A stretch of DNA of 64,000 nt, from contig NZ_JAJNNZ010000004.1 in NCBI RefSeq assembly GCF_022836845.1, forward strand, positions 124,001 through 188,000. Reading direction: 5' to 3'. Below, piece by piece: positions 19,945 to 28,525 of the stretch. Numbering within the stretch: position 1 is the first letter of the stretch; the number at the start of each line of letters is the position of its first letter. Made by a program: the position numbers and the translations under genes. The notes beneath the pieces were generated by a model. It was not told the origin of the DNA and ran no database searches. It worked only from the letters and a program-made list of their open reading frames with translations. The DNA is from Vibrio gelatinilyticus (GTDB taxonomy: Bacteria > Pseudomonadota > Gammaproteobacteria > Enterobacterales > Vibrionaceae).

Positions 19945-21240
19945 CTAACGCTCGCCGAAGGCCACACTGATATTGGTGAAAATCGGTTTCCAAAGGTATT
20001 GGAAAACTGTTTTCTCACCTGTGGTGATATCTGCCTCTCCAGTCATACCGGGCAAAATGGCAAACTTTTCTGGATTGTCACGAAAGTATGGCTTTTCAAC
20101 TGAAATCGTAACCTCATAAAATATGTTGCCTTTCTCATCCTTGGTCGTGGTTGGAGAAATCGATTCAACTTTGCCAGTTAGAGCGCCGAAACGACTGTAA
20201 TCATACGCATCAATTTTTACCCGAGCTGATTGACCTTCGTTAACAAAGCCAATGTCACGTGGTGACAGTTTTGCTTTAAAATCGGCTTTACCACCAATGG
20301 GGACGATCTCAACAATGGTGCCACCTGGTTGAATAACAGCACCTGCGACCGTACTGGGAATGCTCTGGATCAGGCCTTTAACCGGAGAGGTGATAACTGT
20401 ATTGGATAGTTTGGCTTCACCTGAGCGAACGCGAGCTTTTAATGCCGACAATTCTGATGCTGCCTTTGAGCGCTGGTCGGCAACTTCTACTTTAGATTCA
20501 GCCAACAATTGGGAGATCTTTTCATTGTTAGAGTCTTCTTGTTTCAAAATCAATGCGCGTTTACCACGGGACTCTTCGATTTGTTGTTCAATCGAGGCGA
20601 CTTTTTGTTGCATCTCTAATACTCGAATTCTTGAGATATTGCCCGTCTTTTGGCCTTTTTGGAGGATAGACAGTTCCTGACGAGAAGCCGCTAGTTGTCT
20701 TTCGGAAGCGGGTATTGAGTTGTCTAAACTTCGTAGTTGCTCTTTAAGCTGTTCTGCTTCTTTTTCTAAAACAATACGCTTTTGATAGTAAAGGGCGACT
20801 TGGGCACTACGCTGCGCTCGTTGCTGAGAAACCAGTTCGGGGTAGTCATTCTCATACTGTGTAAAGTCAGGTTCTCTTTCATCGATGAGTGATGAGAGTC
20901 TTTCAATACTCAGCTCAAGAGATGCGCGTTGTGCGTTGAGCTCATCTAGTGCAGTGGTTTGAAAAGTCGCATCAAACTCAACCAAAGTTTGTCCAGCTTC
21001 GACAAGTTCACCTTCTTCAACTGAAATACTCTTTATTTTTCCGCCAATATCACTTTGAATGATTTGTCGTTCTCCCTCAGGGATCACAGTCCCCTGAGTT
21101 TTTGCGATTTCGTCTACATTAGTTACAACAGACCAAACAAGAAAAGAGACAACACAGAGCGCAATAACCCAGGTGGTTATGTTTAACAGGCGCCTTGTAC
21201 GTTGAGATTCGATGACTTCCCCATAAACAGTGTTACTCAT
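19945..21240 (-). CDS. Type I secretion membrane-fusion protein (HlyD/LapC family)
   Basis: This periplasmic adaptor joins an inner-membrane ABC exporter to a TolC-like channel. ATG 21240 has a textbook AGGAGGT just upstream and overlaps the preceding exporter stop by eight bases; a longer frame to 21318 is not needed. The 431-residue protein has a short cytoplasmic N-terminus and one transmembrane helix (about 25-45). A lipoyl-type half (GTVIPEGERQIIQS) and a long coiled-coil hairpin rich in E, Q and R (about 100-270) follow. The second lipoyl half is marked by ITSPVKGLIQ, and a beta-barrel domain ends the protein. It is the last gene of a three-gene minus-strand operon that converges on the giant adhesin, its most likely cargo. 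No outer-membrane partner gene is adjacent. Confidence 0.9.
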   Translation of the reverse strand: MSNTVYGEVIESQRTRRLLNITTWVIALCVVSFLVWSVVTNVDEIAKTQGTVIPEGERQIIQSDIGGKIKSISVEEGELVEAGQTLVEFDATFQTTALDELNAQRASLELSIERLSSLIDEREPDFTQYENDYPELVSQQRAQRSAQVALYYQKRIVLEKEAEQLKEQLRSLDNSIPASERQLAASRQELSILQKGQKTGNISRIRVLEMQQKVASIEQQIEESRGKRALILKQEDSNNEKISQLLAESKVEVADQRSKAASELSALKARVRSGEAKLSNTVITSPVKGLIQSIPSTVAGAVIQPGGTIVEIVPIGGKADFKAKLSPRDIGFVNEGQSARVKIDAYDYSRFGALTGKVESISPTTTKDEKGNIFYEVTISVEKPYFRDNPEKFAILPGMTGEADITTGEKTVFQYLWKPIFTNISVAFGER

Positions 21241-23323
21241 TAGAAGGTACCTCCTGCTGTTGAAACTCTTTGCTTGCAGCTTGCGGCTCATCACCGAATG
21301 GACCAAAGTAAGCGACACTGCCCTGGTCTAACACCATTACTTTGTTTGCAAGCTTGATAATATTAGGATCTTGAGAGGTGTATATAATGGTCGATGCTCC
21401 TTTACGTGACAGCAAAAAATCAGAAAACCATTGAATGGATTCTGGTGATGAATCGTGCACAGGGCAGTCAAACAGGTAGAGAGGGTACTGGCACGCCACT
21501 GCCTTAGCTGAAATAAGCATTTTCGCCTCATAGTTGGACAATAAATCATAGCTGTTTTGAGGCCATAATTCGCTGAGCTTGCAGTCCAGCCCATTTTCTA
21601 GAGAGTCAAACCATGCACGTCCTCCGACTTTATCAATAGCTTTGACAATTTCTGCATCAGAAATGGAACTGTTATCTGAGAACCAACTACGAATATCAAA
21701 TAGCAATACTTCTGGGTGTGCAGCTTGATAAAACAGCCAATTTCGGAATAGCACAGGAGCATACTGGCTAAGGTTGATACCATTGATATTTACCGTACCA
21801 TTTTGAACAGGCTGCAAGCACGCAAGTGTTTGTATTAGGCTAGTCTTACCGCTATTTGAAGGGCCAGTAATCGCTATGATATCTCCAGCCTCGATGACAG
21901 CATTAATGGCACTTAGGGCCGGTTTGCTTTGATTTGGGTAACGTAACGTAATTTGGTCAAGTTCAATGGTTGGTGCATGCTCAGCCAGATCGTGATGCTG
22001 AAAGCGGAACGTTTCTTCGCTATTGATAGTCAATGTTCGGTTGATTTGCGATTGTGTCTGATTTAATTGTTGTAGTCTCAATGCACTGTTTGAGAGCGTT
22101 TGTGCAGGCCCTGTGACTCTGGATATGAGCATCATTGTGGCGATTAAGCCACCAGGGGTCATAACATTTTGGAAAATTAACTCAATACCTAAGCCAATGA
22201 CAGCTAGGGTAGAAAGTACGCCAATCAAATAATAGACCGAAGTGAATTTAGCTTGATGTGACGCTTGAAGGAACCCATTTTTTGTAGCGAGTTGATTGGC
22301 TTTGTTAAAGCGTTCTTGCCAACCTGAATAGGCTTTGCTCGTCCTTAAGTAGCCCAAATTTGATGACAATTCTGCAATCATAGTTTGGCGGTTGGTGCCC
22401 GCGATTGTCGACTGGTTTGCTCGGATGACCGATTTTTTGATACTTCGGCTAGCAATTAGATAATACAGTGTTAACGAAATAATCGGCACTATTACAAGCC
22501 AGCCACCAAGAAAGCCTATGGCGATAAGAAACAACAATACGAAAGGAAGGTCGAAAAGCGTATTGCCAAGTGTCCCAGTCAAAACCCCACTGATGCGATC
22601 GCCAAAAGAGAGTTGATTAATCTGTAAAGAGCGGGGGGTATTTTTAGTGACGTGGTAACTGTTTGTCAGTAGTTTTTTAACAAGAGCATTCGAAATTTCG
22701 CGGCTGATTCGACTTGAAACACTGGTGAGCGTTTGATTGCGTACAACCCTTAAAATCCAAAGCATGGTAAAAAGCAATATCGCACCGATCGCAATGCCGT
22801 TCAATTCGTGACCGGCGTCGCCACCGATAACATGATCATAGATCGACATAGTGATGAACGGTATGGAAAGAGCAAATAGATTGGCAAAGAAAGAGGCGAG
22901 CAGTAGTTTTGGGATGACGGCTTTGAACGCAAATAATCGAGAACCAACCCAGTCAGGGTCAGGCCTTTCAGCCGGAACATTTTCTAATACAATTGCGACA
23001 GATTTGGCATCTATGTAGAAGGGTTCATCGCTTTGAACAAATCCAGAACCTGATTCGTATTTCTCAAAATAGTGTCCATTGTGCCGATAAATTGCGATGG
23101 TTTGGGGGCTAGCAACGACAATGACCCTGTGTTCGCTTTTGATTACCTGGTCTGGTAAGGTTTCGAGGTGGTAAGGAATGTTGAGCCTATCGAGCAAGGT
23201 AAAATAATCATCGAGGTCAGCAATACCATGCTGTTTAACCCATTGATGCGCAAAGATATCAACATTGCTGTTAACGTCTAGTGCTCTTAAAGAGTCGAGT
23301 GCTGAGACCGCTAACTTAGTCAT
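21233..23323 (-). CDS. Type I secretion ABC exporter, LapB/RtxB-like, with degenerate ATPase motifs
   Basis: This 696-residue protein has an N-terminal C39-like region (about 1-125) without an obvious protease cysteine, a six-helix exporter domain (about 135-430) and a nucleotide-binding domain. The Walker A motif is intact (GPSNSGKT, K493). Three other ATPase elements are altered. The signature LSGGQ is LSNYE (595-599), the catalytic glutamate after Walker B D619 is cysteine (FDCP), and the switch histidine region reads TSQDP. The protein could bind ATP but should hydrolyse it poorly. ATG 23323 lies eight bases after AAGGA; ATG 23329 is too close. It overlaps the upstream exporter gene and is translationally coupled to hlyD. 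A paired heterodimer with the upstream protein is the natural inference. Confidence 0.87.
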   Translation of the reverse strand: MTKLAVSALDSLRALDVNSNVDIFAHQWVKQHGIADLDDYFTLLDRLNIPYHLETLPDQVIKSEHRVIVVASPQTIAIYRHNGHYFEKYESGSGFVQSDEPFYIDAKSVAIVLENVPAERPDPDWVGSRLFAFKAVIPKLLLASFFANLFALSIPFITMSIYDHVIGGDAGHELNGIAIGAILLFTMLWILRVVRNQTLTSVSSRISREISNALVKKLLTNSYHVTKNTPRSLQINQLSFGDRISGVLTGTLGNTLFDLPFVLLFLIAIGFLGGWLVIVPIISLTLYYLIASRSIKKSVIRANQSTIAGTNRQTMIAELSSNLGYLRTSKAYSGWQERFNKANQLATKNGFLQASHQAKFTSVYYLIGVLSTLAVIGLGIELIFQNVMTPGGLIATMMLISRVTGPAQTLSNSALRLQQLNQTQSQINRTLTINSEETFRFQHHDLAEHAPTIELDQITLRYPNQSKPALSAINAVIEAGDIIAITGPSNSGKTSLIQTLACLQPVQNGTVNINGINLSQYAPVLFRNWLFYQAAHPEVLLFDIRSWFSDNSSISDAEIVKAIDKVGGRAWFDSLENGLDCKLSELWPQNSYDLLSNYEAKMLISAKAVACQYPLYLFDCPVHDSSPESIQWFSDFLLSRKGASTIIYTSQDPNIIKLANKVMVLDQGSVAYFGPFGDEPQAASKEFQQQEVPSNE

Positions 23324-24935
23324 GAGCATGTTCCTTATGTTCTTCAGCCTTTTCGATCGTCAATTGATGGGTACAGAGATCGACAAAAACGGGATTATGC
23401 GAGACGATAACCACTGTTTTTCCATTGCATGTTTGATTGATCAGTACCTCAGCAAGTTTCGGCCATGAATCTATATCCAAATCTAACTCAGGCTTATCTA
23501 TGACTAATAGGTCATTATCTAGTGCAAGTGCGTGACACAATGTAATCATCCTTACGCTACTCTGGCTCAAAGGAATGGCTTGCATATCGCCTATTTTAGT
23601 CTCGAGGCCATCAGGGAGTTGCGTCAGTACCTGATAAAGACCTAACTTTTTTGCAAACGTTAGAGCATTCTGAGCAATGGAAGGCTGAAAACCACATAGG
23701 TTGTCGAGAATAGAGCCTTGCAATATCGTCGCTTTAGATGCGGTATAGGAGCCAAGAGCTCTAAGTTGATTATGATCCACAGTGATGCCATTGACCTTAA
23801 TGTCTCCTGAGGTTGTTGGCGCGAGTCCCGATAAAATCGTTAAGAAATGACACGCGGACTCGTTAGGGACAGCAGTTATCAGGTTAAGCGACTGTGTAGC
23901 TAGACTTCCATTAACCTGGTAAGTGTTACCGAATCGTTCAAATTCTACATCGATGAGCTCAAAGCTAGTCAGCGGGGTCAGTTGGTTTATATCGGGTTGC
24001 TTTTCAGGTGTTAATTCCAGCAACTGATTAACTGCATGCAGCGAAGATTGCATAGATCCGTATCTTAATCGCAGCGACACTATTGCGCTAAGTGGTGCTA
24101 CCGCGCGGCCAGCCAAAATAGAACACGCGGCTAATCCACCTGTGGTTAAATCGCCGTCCAGTACATACAGAGAACCAATAATAACGATAGCGACAGAAGT
24201 ACCTAACGATGCGAGGTAAATACATTCCTGTGCAAAACTCTGCTTTGCCTCCTCGTCGGCCAGATTGAGCCGATGTTGTTGATTTAGCTTTTTAAACGCA
24301 GTGTATGTCTTGTATTCACCGGCTTGCCTCTTAATACCCAGTAGGTGTCGTGTCATACCTAAAAGGAAACCGATCCTATTGCTTTCAAGTTTTGCACTTT
24401 GCTCGGTTCTTTCTGTCGCTTTGGCCGAACTAAACCAGACAACTAGCGCTGTGACCACCCATACTGCAATCGGCACAAAGACCAGCTCACCACCTACGTA
24501 GTAAATAAGAAAAAGAAATAATAGTGCAAAAGGGAAATCTATAAGGCCTGACATTAAACTGCCGGAATAGATATCTTTCACCTTAGCCACCGCGTCCAAT
24601 CCAGACTGAACACCCCCTACGCGTAACTTAGTTATTTGGCGAGAAGGTGCACTACTTAGTGTTGTAATGATTTGTTCATAACGCTGCTGCTCTATTTGGC
24701 TTGAACTAGCTGCGAGTAGCCAACTGCGAACATAACGTAAAAAAGAATCTAATAAGACGGCAACTGTCGCTCCAAAGAGAAGCAAAGTGGCGGTGCCGTA
24801 ACTTTGATTGGGAATTATCCGATCGTATATCTGTAAAACGGTGAGCGGGACGGCCAGAGAGAGAACATTGATTAAAAGCGAAGGTAGTGCCACTTTTCTT
24901 ATTGCCAGAGTAGCAGCTGTAAACATTGTGCTCAT
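23316..24935 (-). CDS. Type I secretion ABC exporter paralogue lacking Walker A lysine
   Basis: This is the first gene of the secretion operon, 539 residues from ATG 24935; the frame extends to 24995 without a better start. The membrane domain resembles LapB-type exporters (AVPLTVLQIYDRIIPNQ near residue 35), but there is no C39 domain. The nucleotide-binding domain aligns without gaps to that of the partner, yet its Walker A region reads AVPNESACH (355-363), with alanine at the lysine position (361). The signature is LSQSS (456-460) and the Walker B glutamate is lysine (D480-K481). The H-loop SHNP is retained. It probably cannot bind and hydrolyse ATP normally. The frame is otherwise intact and continuous, so it does not look like an ordinary pseudogene. 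Confidence 0.85.
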   Translation of the reverse strand: MSTMFTAATLAIRKVALPSLLINVLSLAVPLTVLQIYDRIIPNQSYGTATLLLFGATVAVLLDSFLRYVRSWLLAASSSQIEQQRYEQIITTLSSAPSRQITKLRVGGVQSGLDAVAKVKDIYSGSLMSGLIDFPFALLFLFLIYYVGGELVFVPIAVWVVTALVVWFSSAKATERTEQSAKLESNRIGFLLGMTRHLLGIKRQAGEYKTYTAFKKLNQQHRLNLADEEAKQSFAQECIYLASLGTSVAIVIIGSLYVLDGDLTTGGLAACSILAGRAVAPLSAIVSLRLRYGSMQSSLHAVNQLLELTPEKQPDINQLTPLTSFELIDVEFERFGNTYQVNGSLATQSLNLITAVPNESACHFLTILSGLAPTTSGDIKVNGITVDHNQLRALGSYTASKATILQGSILDNLCGFQPSIAQNALTFAKKLGLYQVLTQLPDGLETKIGDMQAIPLSQSSVRMITLCHALALDNDLLVIDKPELDLDIDSWPKLAEVLINQTCNGKTVVIVSHNPVFVDLCTHQLTIEKAEEHKEHAHD

Positions 24936-25156
24936 ACTTATCTCATAGTCGTCTGGGTATCTGTAAATATTCGGACAAAAAACACGATTTTTCAAACAGT
25001 AACCGAAGAAATATCCTTATGGTGATGTTGGGTGTCAATTCATAATTGTGTTAACTATTTGTAACCATGCTGTCATGTGTATTTCGCATTATGTCGCTGT
25101 TGGCAAAAATGCTTGCCTTATTTAATTAGACTTAATTCGAATATGAGGATTTTACT

Positions 25157-27055
25157 GTGAAGCTATTTACTAAAAACAGCGATCAAAGACAGCTTGAACG
25201 AGAGCCAGAGTTTAACCAACTCATTGATATGGCAATTTCGCGTAGACGTTTTCTCAAAACGACCAGTGCAGCGGGTACAGTTGGCTTTTTTGCGGCGAAT
25301 CCAATTGGTGATGCAATAGCCAAAACGATATCAGCTGACTCTACGTTAATGGGTTTCGAGCCAATCTCAGCGTCGACAACAGATTCCATTAAGGCACCAC
25401 CAGGATATCAGGCAGAGGTACTTATCTCTTGGGGGGATCCTTTGTTTAAAGGTGCGCCAAAATTTGATCAAAGAAACGATTCAAAGGCACAAGAACTGCA
25501 ATTCGGTGATAATAATGATGGAATGACCTTCTTCCAGTTATCTGATTCCAGAGCTGTTCTTGCTGTCAATAATGAATATACCAACAATGAGTATTTGTAT
25601 GTGCATCAGGGCAAGCGTATCAATGCCGATGATGTTCGAAAGTCACAGGCTGCTCACGGTGTCTCTATCGTGGAATTAGTAAAGATCTCTGGCAATTGGC
25701 AAGTCAACTTAGACGGGCGATTAAATCGTCGTATTACCGCATATTCCAAAATGGAGATGACGGGAGTTGCATCAGGCCACGAGTTATTAAAAACCACAGC
25801 AGATCCTTCGGGTAAACAAATTCTAGGGACCTTTAATAATTGTGCAAATGGACTCACTCCATGGGGCACCTATTTGACATGTGAAGAAAATTTTAATGGT
25901 TACTTTGCCAACTCGTCTGATAAAGGATTGGGAGAGAGTTATGAACGCTATGGTCTAGGAGCGAAAGACCGAGGCTATGACTGGTTTAAATATGACAAGC
26001 GTTTCGACATGGCAGCAGAGCCAAATGAACCACACCGTCATGGTTGGGTGGTGGAAATTGATCCAATGAATCCGAATTCGACGCCTAAAAAGCGCAGCGC
26101 GCTGGGACGCTTTAAACATGAAAATGCCGCTCTAACGGTAAACAGTGATGGCCATGTTGTCGTCTACCTTGGTGATGATGAACGTGGCGAGCACCTATAC
26201 AAATTTGTCTCTAAAAATAAATATGTAGTAGGGGCAGATTCCAATCGTGATCTACTGGAAGAGGGAACCTTATTCGTTGCCAAGTTTAATGGCGCTGAAG
26301 GTGAGCTAAAAGGTCAAGGTCATTGGTTGGAGTTGACATGGGGAAGAAATGGACTGACACCGGAGAATGGTTTCCCTGACCCTGCTTCAGTCGTGATTTT
26401 CGCTAGAATGGCGGCAACTCAGGTAGGAGCAACAACAATGGACCGTCCTGAATGGGTGGCCATACATCCAGATAATAAGTCGGTGTATTGCACGCTTACT
26501 AACAATAAATACCGTGGCGTTAAAGAGACACAACCCGTCAATGCTGTGAGCCCCCGTGAGAAAAACCCTTATGGACACATTTTACGCTGGAACCCTCTAA
26601 ATGATGACCATACAGCGGATACCTTTGAGTGGGATATCTACGTTCTGGCGGGCAATCCGGAAGTTCATCAATCAGGTTTAATGGCCGGCAGTGAAAATAT
26701 AAACAAAGACAATATGTTCAATAGCCCCGATGGTATCGGTTTCGATAAAGGTGGCAGGTTATGGATTCAGACCGACGGCAAATACACGAATAAAGGAAAG
26801 TTTGCGGGCATGGGCAATAATCAGATGCTTTGTGGTGATCCGCGCACGGGTGAGATCCATCGCTTTTTAACAGGCCCAATTGCTTGTGAAATTACAGGGC
26901 TGACATTCTCACCAGATCACAAAACGATGTTCATCGGTGTGCAGCATCCAGGAGAAGATCTGGCGCCTTCTCATTTCCCAGATGGTGGTAATAGTATTCC
27001 AAGATCATCAGTCATTATGATAACGCGAACCGATGGTGGTGAAATAGGCGCTTAG
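25157..27055 (+). CDS. PhoX family (DUF839) alkaline phosphatase-like protein, Tat-exported
   Basis: PhoX enzymes are calcium/iron-dependent periplasmic or extracellular phosphatases acting on phosphomonoesters. The 632-residue product matches the DUF839/PhoX length and sequence style (for example NNCANGLTPWGTYLTCEENF and PHRHGWVVEIDP). A twin-arginine signal, SRRRFLK at 28-34, precedes a hydrophobic alanine-rich stretch, pointing to export in folded, metal-loaded form. The start is GTG 25157, eight bases after a GAGG at 25145-25148. The gene stands alone, divergent from the secretion operon. I found no clear Pho box in the 200 bases upstream, so phosphate control is not supported by what I can see. 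Family assignment is firm, but the exact substrate is unknown. Confidence 0.85.
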   Translation: MKLFTKNSDQRQLEREPEFNQLIDMAISRRRFLKTTSAAGTVGFFAANPIGDAIAKTISADSTLMGFEPISASTTDSIKAPPGYQAEVLISWGDPLFKGAPKFDQRNDSKAQELQFGDNNDGMTFFQLSDSRAVLAVNNEYTNNEYLYVHQGKRINADDVRKSQAAHGVSIVELVKISGNWQVNLDGRLNRRITAYSKMEMTGVASGHELLKTTADPSGKQILGTFNNCANGLTPWGTYLTCEENFNGYFANSSDKGLGESYERYGLGAKDRGYDWFKYDKRFDMAAEPNEPHRHGWVVEIDPMNPNSTPKKRSALGRFKHENAALTVNSDGHVVVYLGDDERGEHLYKFVSKNKYVVGADSNRDLLEEGTLFVAKFNGAEGELKGQGHWLELTWGRNGLTPENGFPDPASVVIFARMAATQVGATTMDRPEWVAIHPDNKSVYCTLTNNKYRGVKETQPVNAVSPREKNPYGHILRWNPLNDDHTADTFEWDIYVLAGNPEVHQSGLMAGSENINKDNMFNSPDGIGFDKGGRLWIQTDGKYTNKGKFAGMGNNQMLCGDPRTGEIHRFLTGPIACEITGLTFSPDHKTMFIGVQHPGEDLAPSHFPDGGNSIPRSSVIMITRTDGGEIGA

Positions 27056-27774
27056 ATAATGCTGGGCGCAGCATATTGTGATTCAACTAGGTCTCGTGTG
27101 CTGCGCATAAATGATGGTATTTAAGCAAATCAAAGACAAGCAAAGCAACTGTGGCGACGCTCAAGTGAATAAGGGCTGGTCAATAGTGAATTGTAAAAGT
27201 AACAAATAATGGCAGCCCCGCTCTAAAAAACGACACGTCATAATACGATCTTGCTCACATAAATTCTTTTGGCTCTTTTTGGTGCTTTTCATTTGATATG
27301 TGGAACCTTAAAAAGTAACAAATAATTAACATTACGTTAATGGTCATATTTAAAATCAAGTTGTTCGCTTTTCATACAGGTGGGTTACTGTAATAACTGA
27401 ATGTAATAAATGTATTTGTTATGTTAATAAAACTATGATCGATTTACGTACATTAATCGCTCTACTTTAGTGATATCTAATGGAAAGGCTGTCAGCTAAA
27501 ACGCAAAGTTCATTTAAAACAGTACGTTATATTGATAATGATTGGTTTTAGTAAGTGGAATATTTAAATGTAACAGTTTCACTAAAATCGTGCTCAAACT
27601 CAACTAAAGAGAAATTAAATGACCAATGGCTTTTGCTAAATGCGTAAAAATTATTAGCTTTATATTACGTTCGAAAAAATGTCATAAATGTTGAGTACAG
27701 TTAAGCTGTAAGAAATAAATATTAATAAATAAGCGTATTACTAATAATAGTCAGTGTTGGATAAGGGATTAATA
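27056..27774 (+). other. Long AT-rich intergenic region upstream of the pha operon
   Basis: These 719 bases contain no supported gene. Near the start is an inverted repeat, GCGCAGCA at 27066-27073 and TGCTGCGC at 27099-27106, without a T-run; it is at best a weak terminator for the PhoX gene. A perfect 16-base direct repeat is present (listed separately). The rest is AT-rich, which is compatible with promoters and regulator or nucleoid-protein binding for phaB. A possible small RNA cannot be ruled out by eye. Confidence 0.5.
27195..27326 (+). repeat. Pair of 16-base direct repeats upstream of phaB
   Basis: AAAAGTAACAAATAAT occurs exactly at 27195-27210 and again at 27311-27326, 116 bases apart in the same orientation. 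The copies lie about 450-580 bases upstream of phaB. They may be binding sites for a regulator, but the sequence is AT-rich, so a chance or old duplication is possible. Confidence 0.6.
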
Positions 27775-28515
27775 ATGAAAAAGCTCGCATTAATAACAGG
27801 TTCTAAAGGAGGGATTGGCTCAGCAATTTCTTCATGTTTAGTCGAAGAAGGCTATAGATTAATTGCAACATATTACACAGGGAAGTATGAATGCGCGAAA
27901 GAATGGTTCGATGAAAAAGGATTTTCAAGTGACCAGGTTCGTTTGTTCGAACTCGATGTTACTAATACACATGAGTGTAACGAGAAGCTTGAGAAGCTGC
28001 TAGAAGAAGAAGGAACAATTGACCTAATAGTTAACAATGCGGGCATAACACGAGATGGGCAGTTCAAAAAAATGGCTGCCGAAAACTGGTTTGAAGTAAT
28101 AAATACAAATTTAAACAGTGTTTATAACGTTACTCAGCCTTTGTTTTCAGCAATGTGTGAAAAAGGAAATTGTAGAATAATCAATATATCCTCAGTAAAT
28201 GGCCAAAAAGGGCAATTTGGTCAAACCAATTACGCAGCAGCAAAAGCAGGAATGATTGGATTTACTAAATCTTTGGCGCTCGAAGGCGCGAAATATGGTG
28301 TTACCGCCAACGTGATTGCACCTGGATATACCTTAACACCAATGGTGGCCGAAATAAGAGAAGAAATACTCGATAATATTAGAAGTGGTATTCCTTTAAA
28401 AAGACTGGCAACACCCGAAGAAATAGGGAAAGCAGTTAAATATCTTGCCAGTGATGACGCCGCATATATTACCGGCGAAACACTGTCAATTAACGGTGGC
28501 TTATACATGTCTTAA
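27775..28515 (+). CDS. phaB: Acetoacetyl-CoA reductase PhaB
   Basis: PhaB reduces acetoacetyl-CoA to (R)-3-hydroxybutyryl-CoA with NADPH, the second step of polyhydroxybutyrate synthesis, in the cytoplasm. From ATG 27775, behind AAGGGA at 27763-27768, the product is 246 residues, the typical PhaB length. It is a short-chain dehydrogenase: the Rossmann motif ITGSKGGIG is at the N-terminus and the catalytic residues are S140, Y153 and K157 (NYAAAK). The NNAG motif and the C-terminal NGGLYMS ending also fit PhaB. It is the first gene of phaB-phaA-phasin-phaC; phaA begins 10 bases after its stop. FabG is the close relative to consider, but the neighbours settle the role. Confidence 0.93.
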   Translation: MKKLALITGSKGGIGSAISSCLVEEGYRLIATYYTGKYECAKEWFDEKGFSSDQVRLFELDVTNTHECNEKLEKLLEEEGTIDLIVNNAGITRDGQFKKMAAENWFEVINTNLNSVYNVTQPLFSAMCEKGNCRIINISSVNGQKGQFGQTNYAAAKAGMIGFTKSLALEGAKYGVTANVIAPGYTLTPMVAEIREEILDNIRSGIPLKRLATPEEIGKAVKYLASDDAAYITGETLSINGGLYMS

Positions 28516-28525
28516 GGAGACCATC

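Noticed and set aside
23323..23337. Similar AAGGAAC followed by two nearby in-frame starts in the exporter gene and in tctC, as a shared regulatory element
   Set aside because: The match is limited to the Shine-Dalgarno region, and the double starts are explained by a normal eight-base spacing to the second start.
23316..24935. Exporter gene as a pseudogene because of lost ATPase residues
   Set aside because: There is no stop, frameshift or deletion; the nucleotide-binding domain aligns without gaps to its partner, and start and stop overlaps are preserved.
27066..27106. Inverted repeat after the PhoX gene as a terminator
   Set aside because: Arms of only eight bases with a 25-base loop and no T-run; mentioned only as part of the intergenic region.
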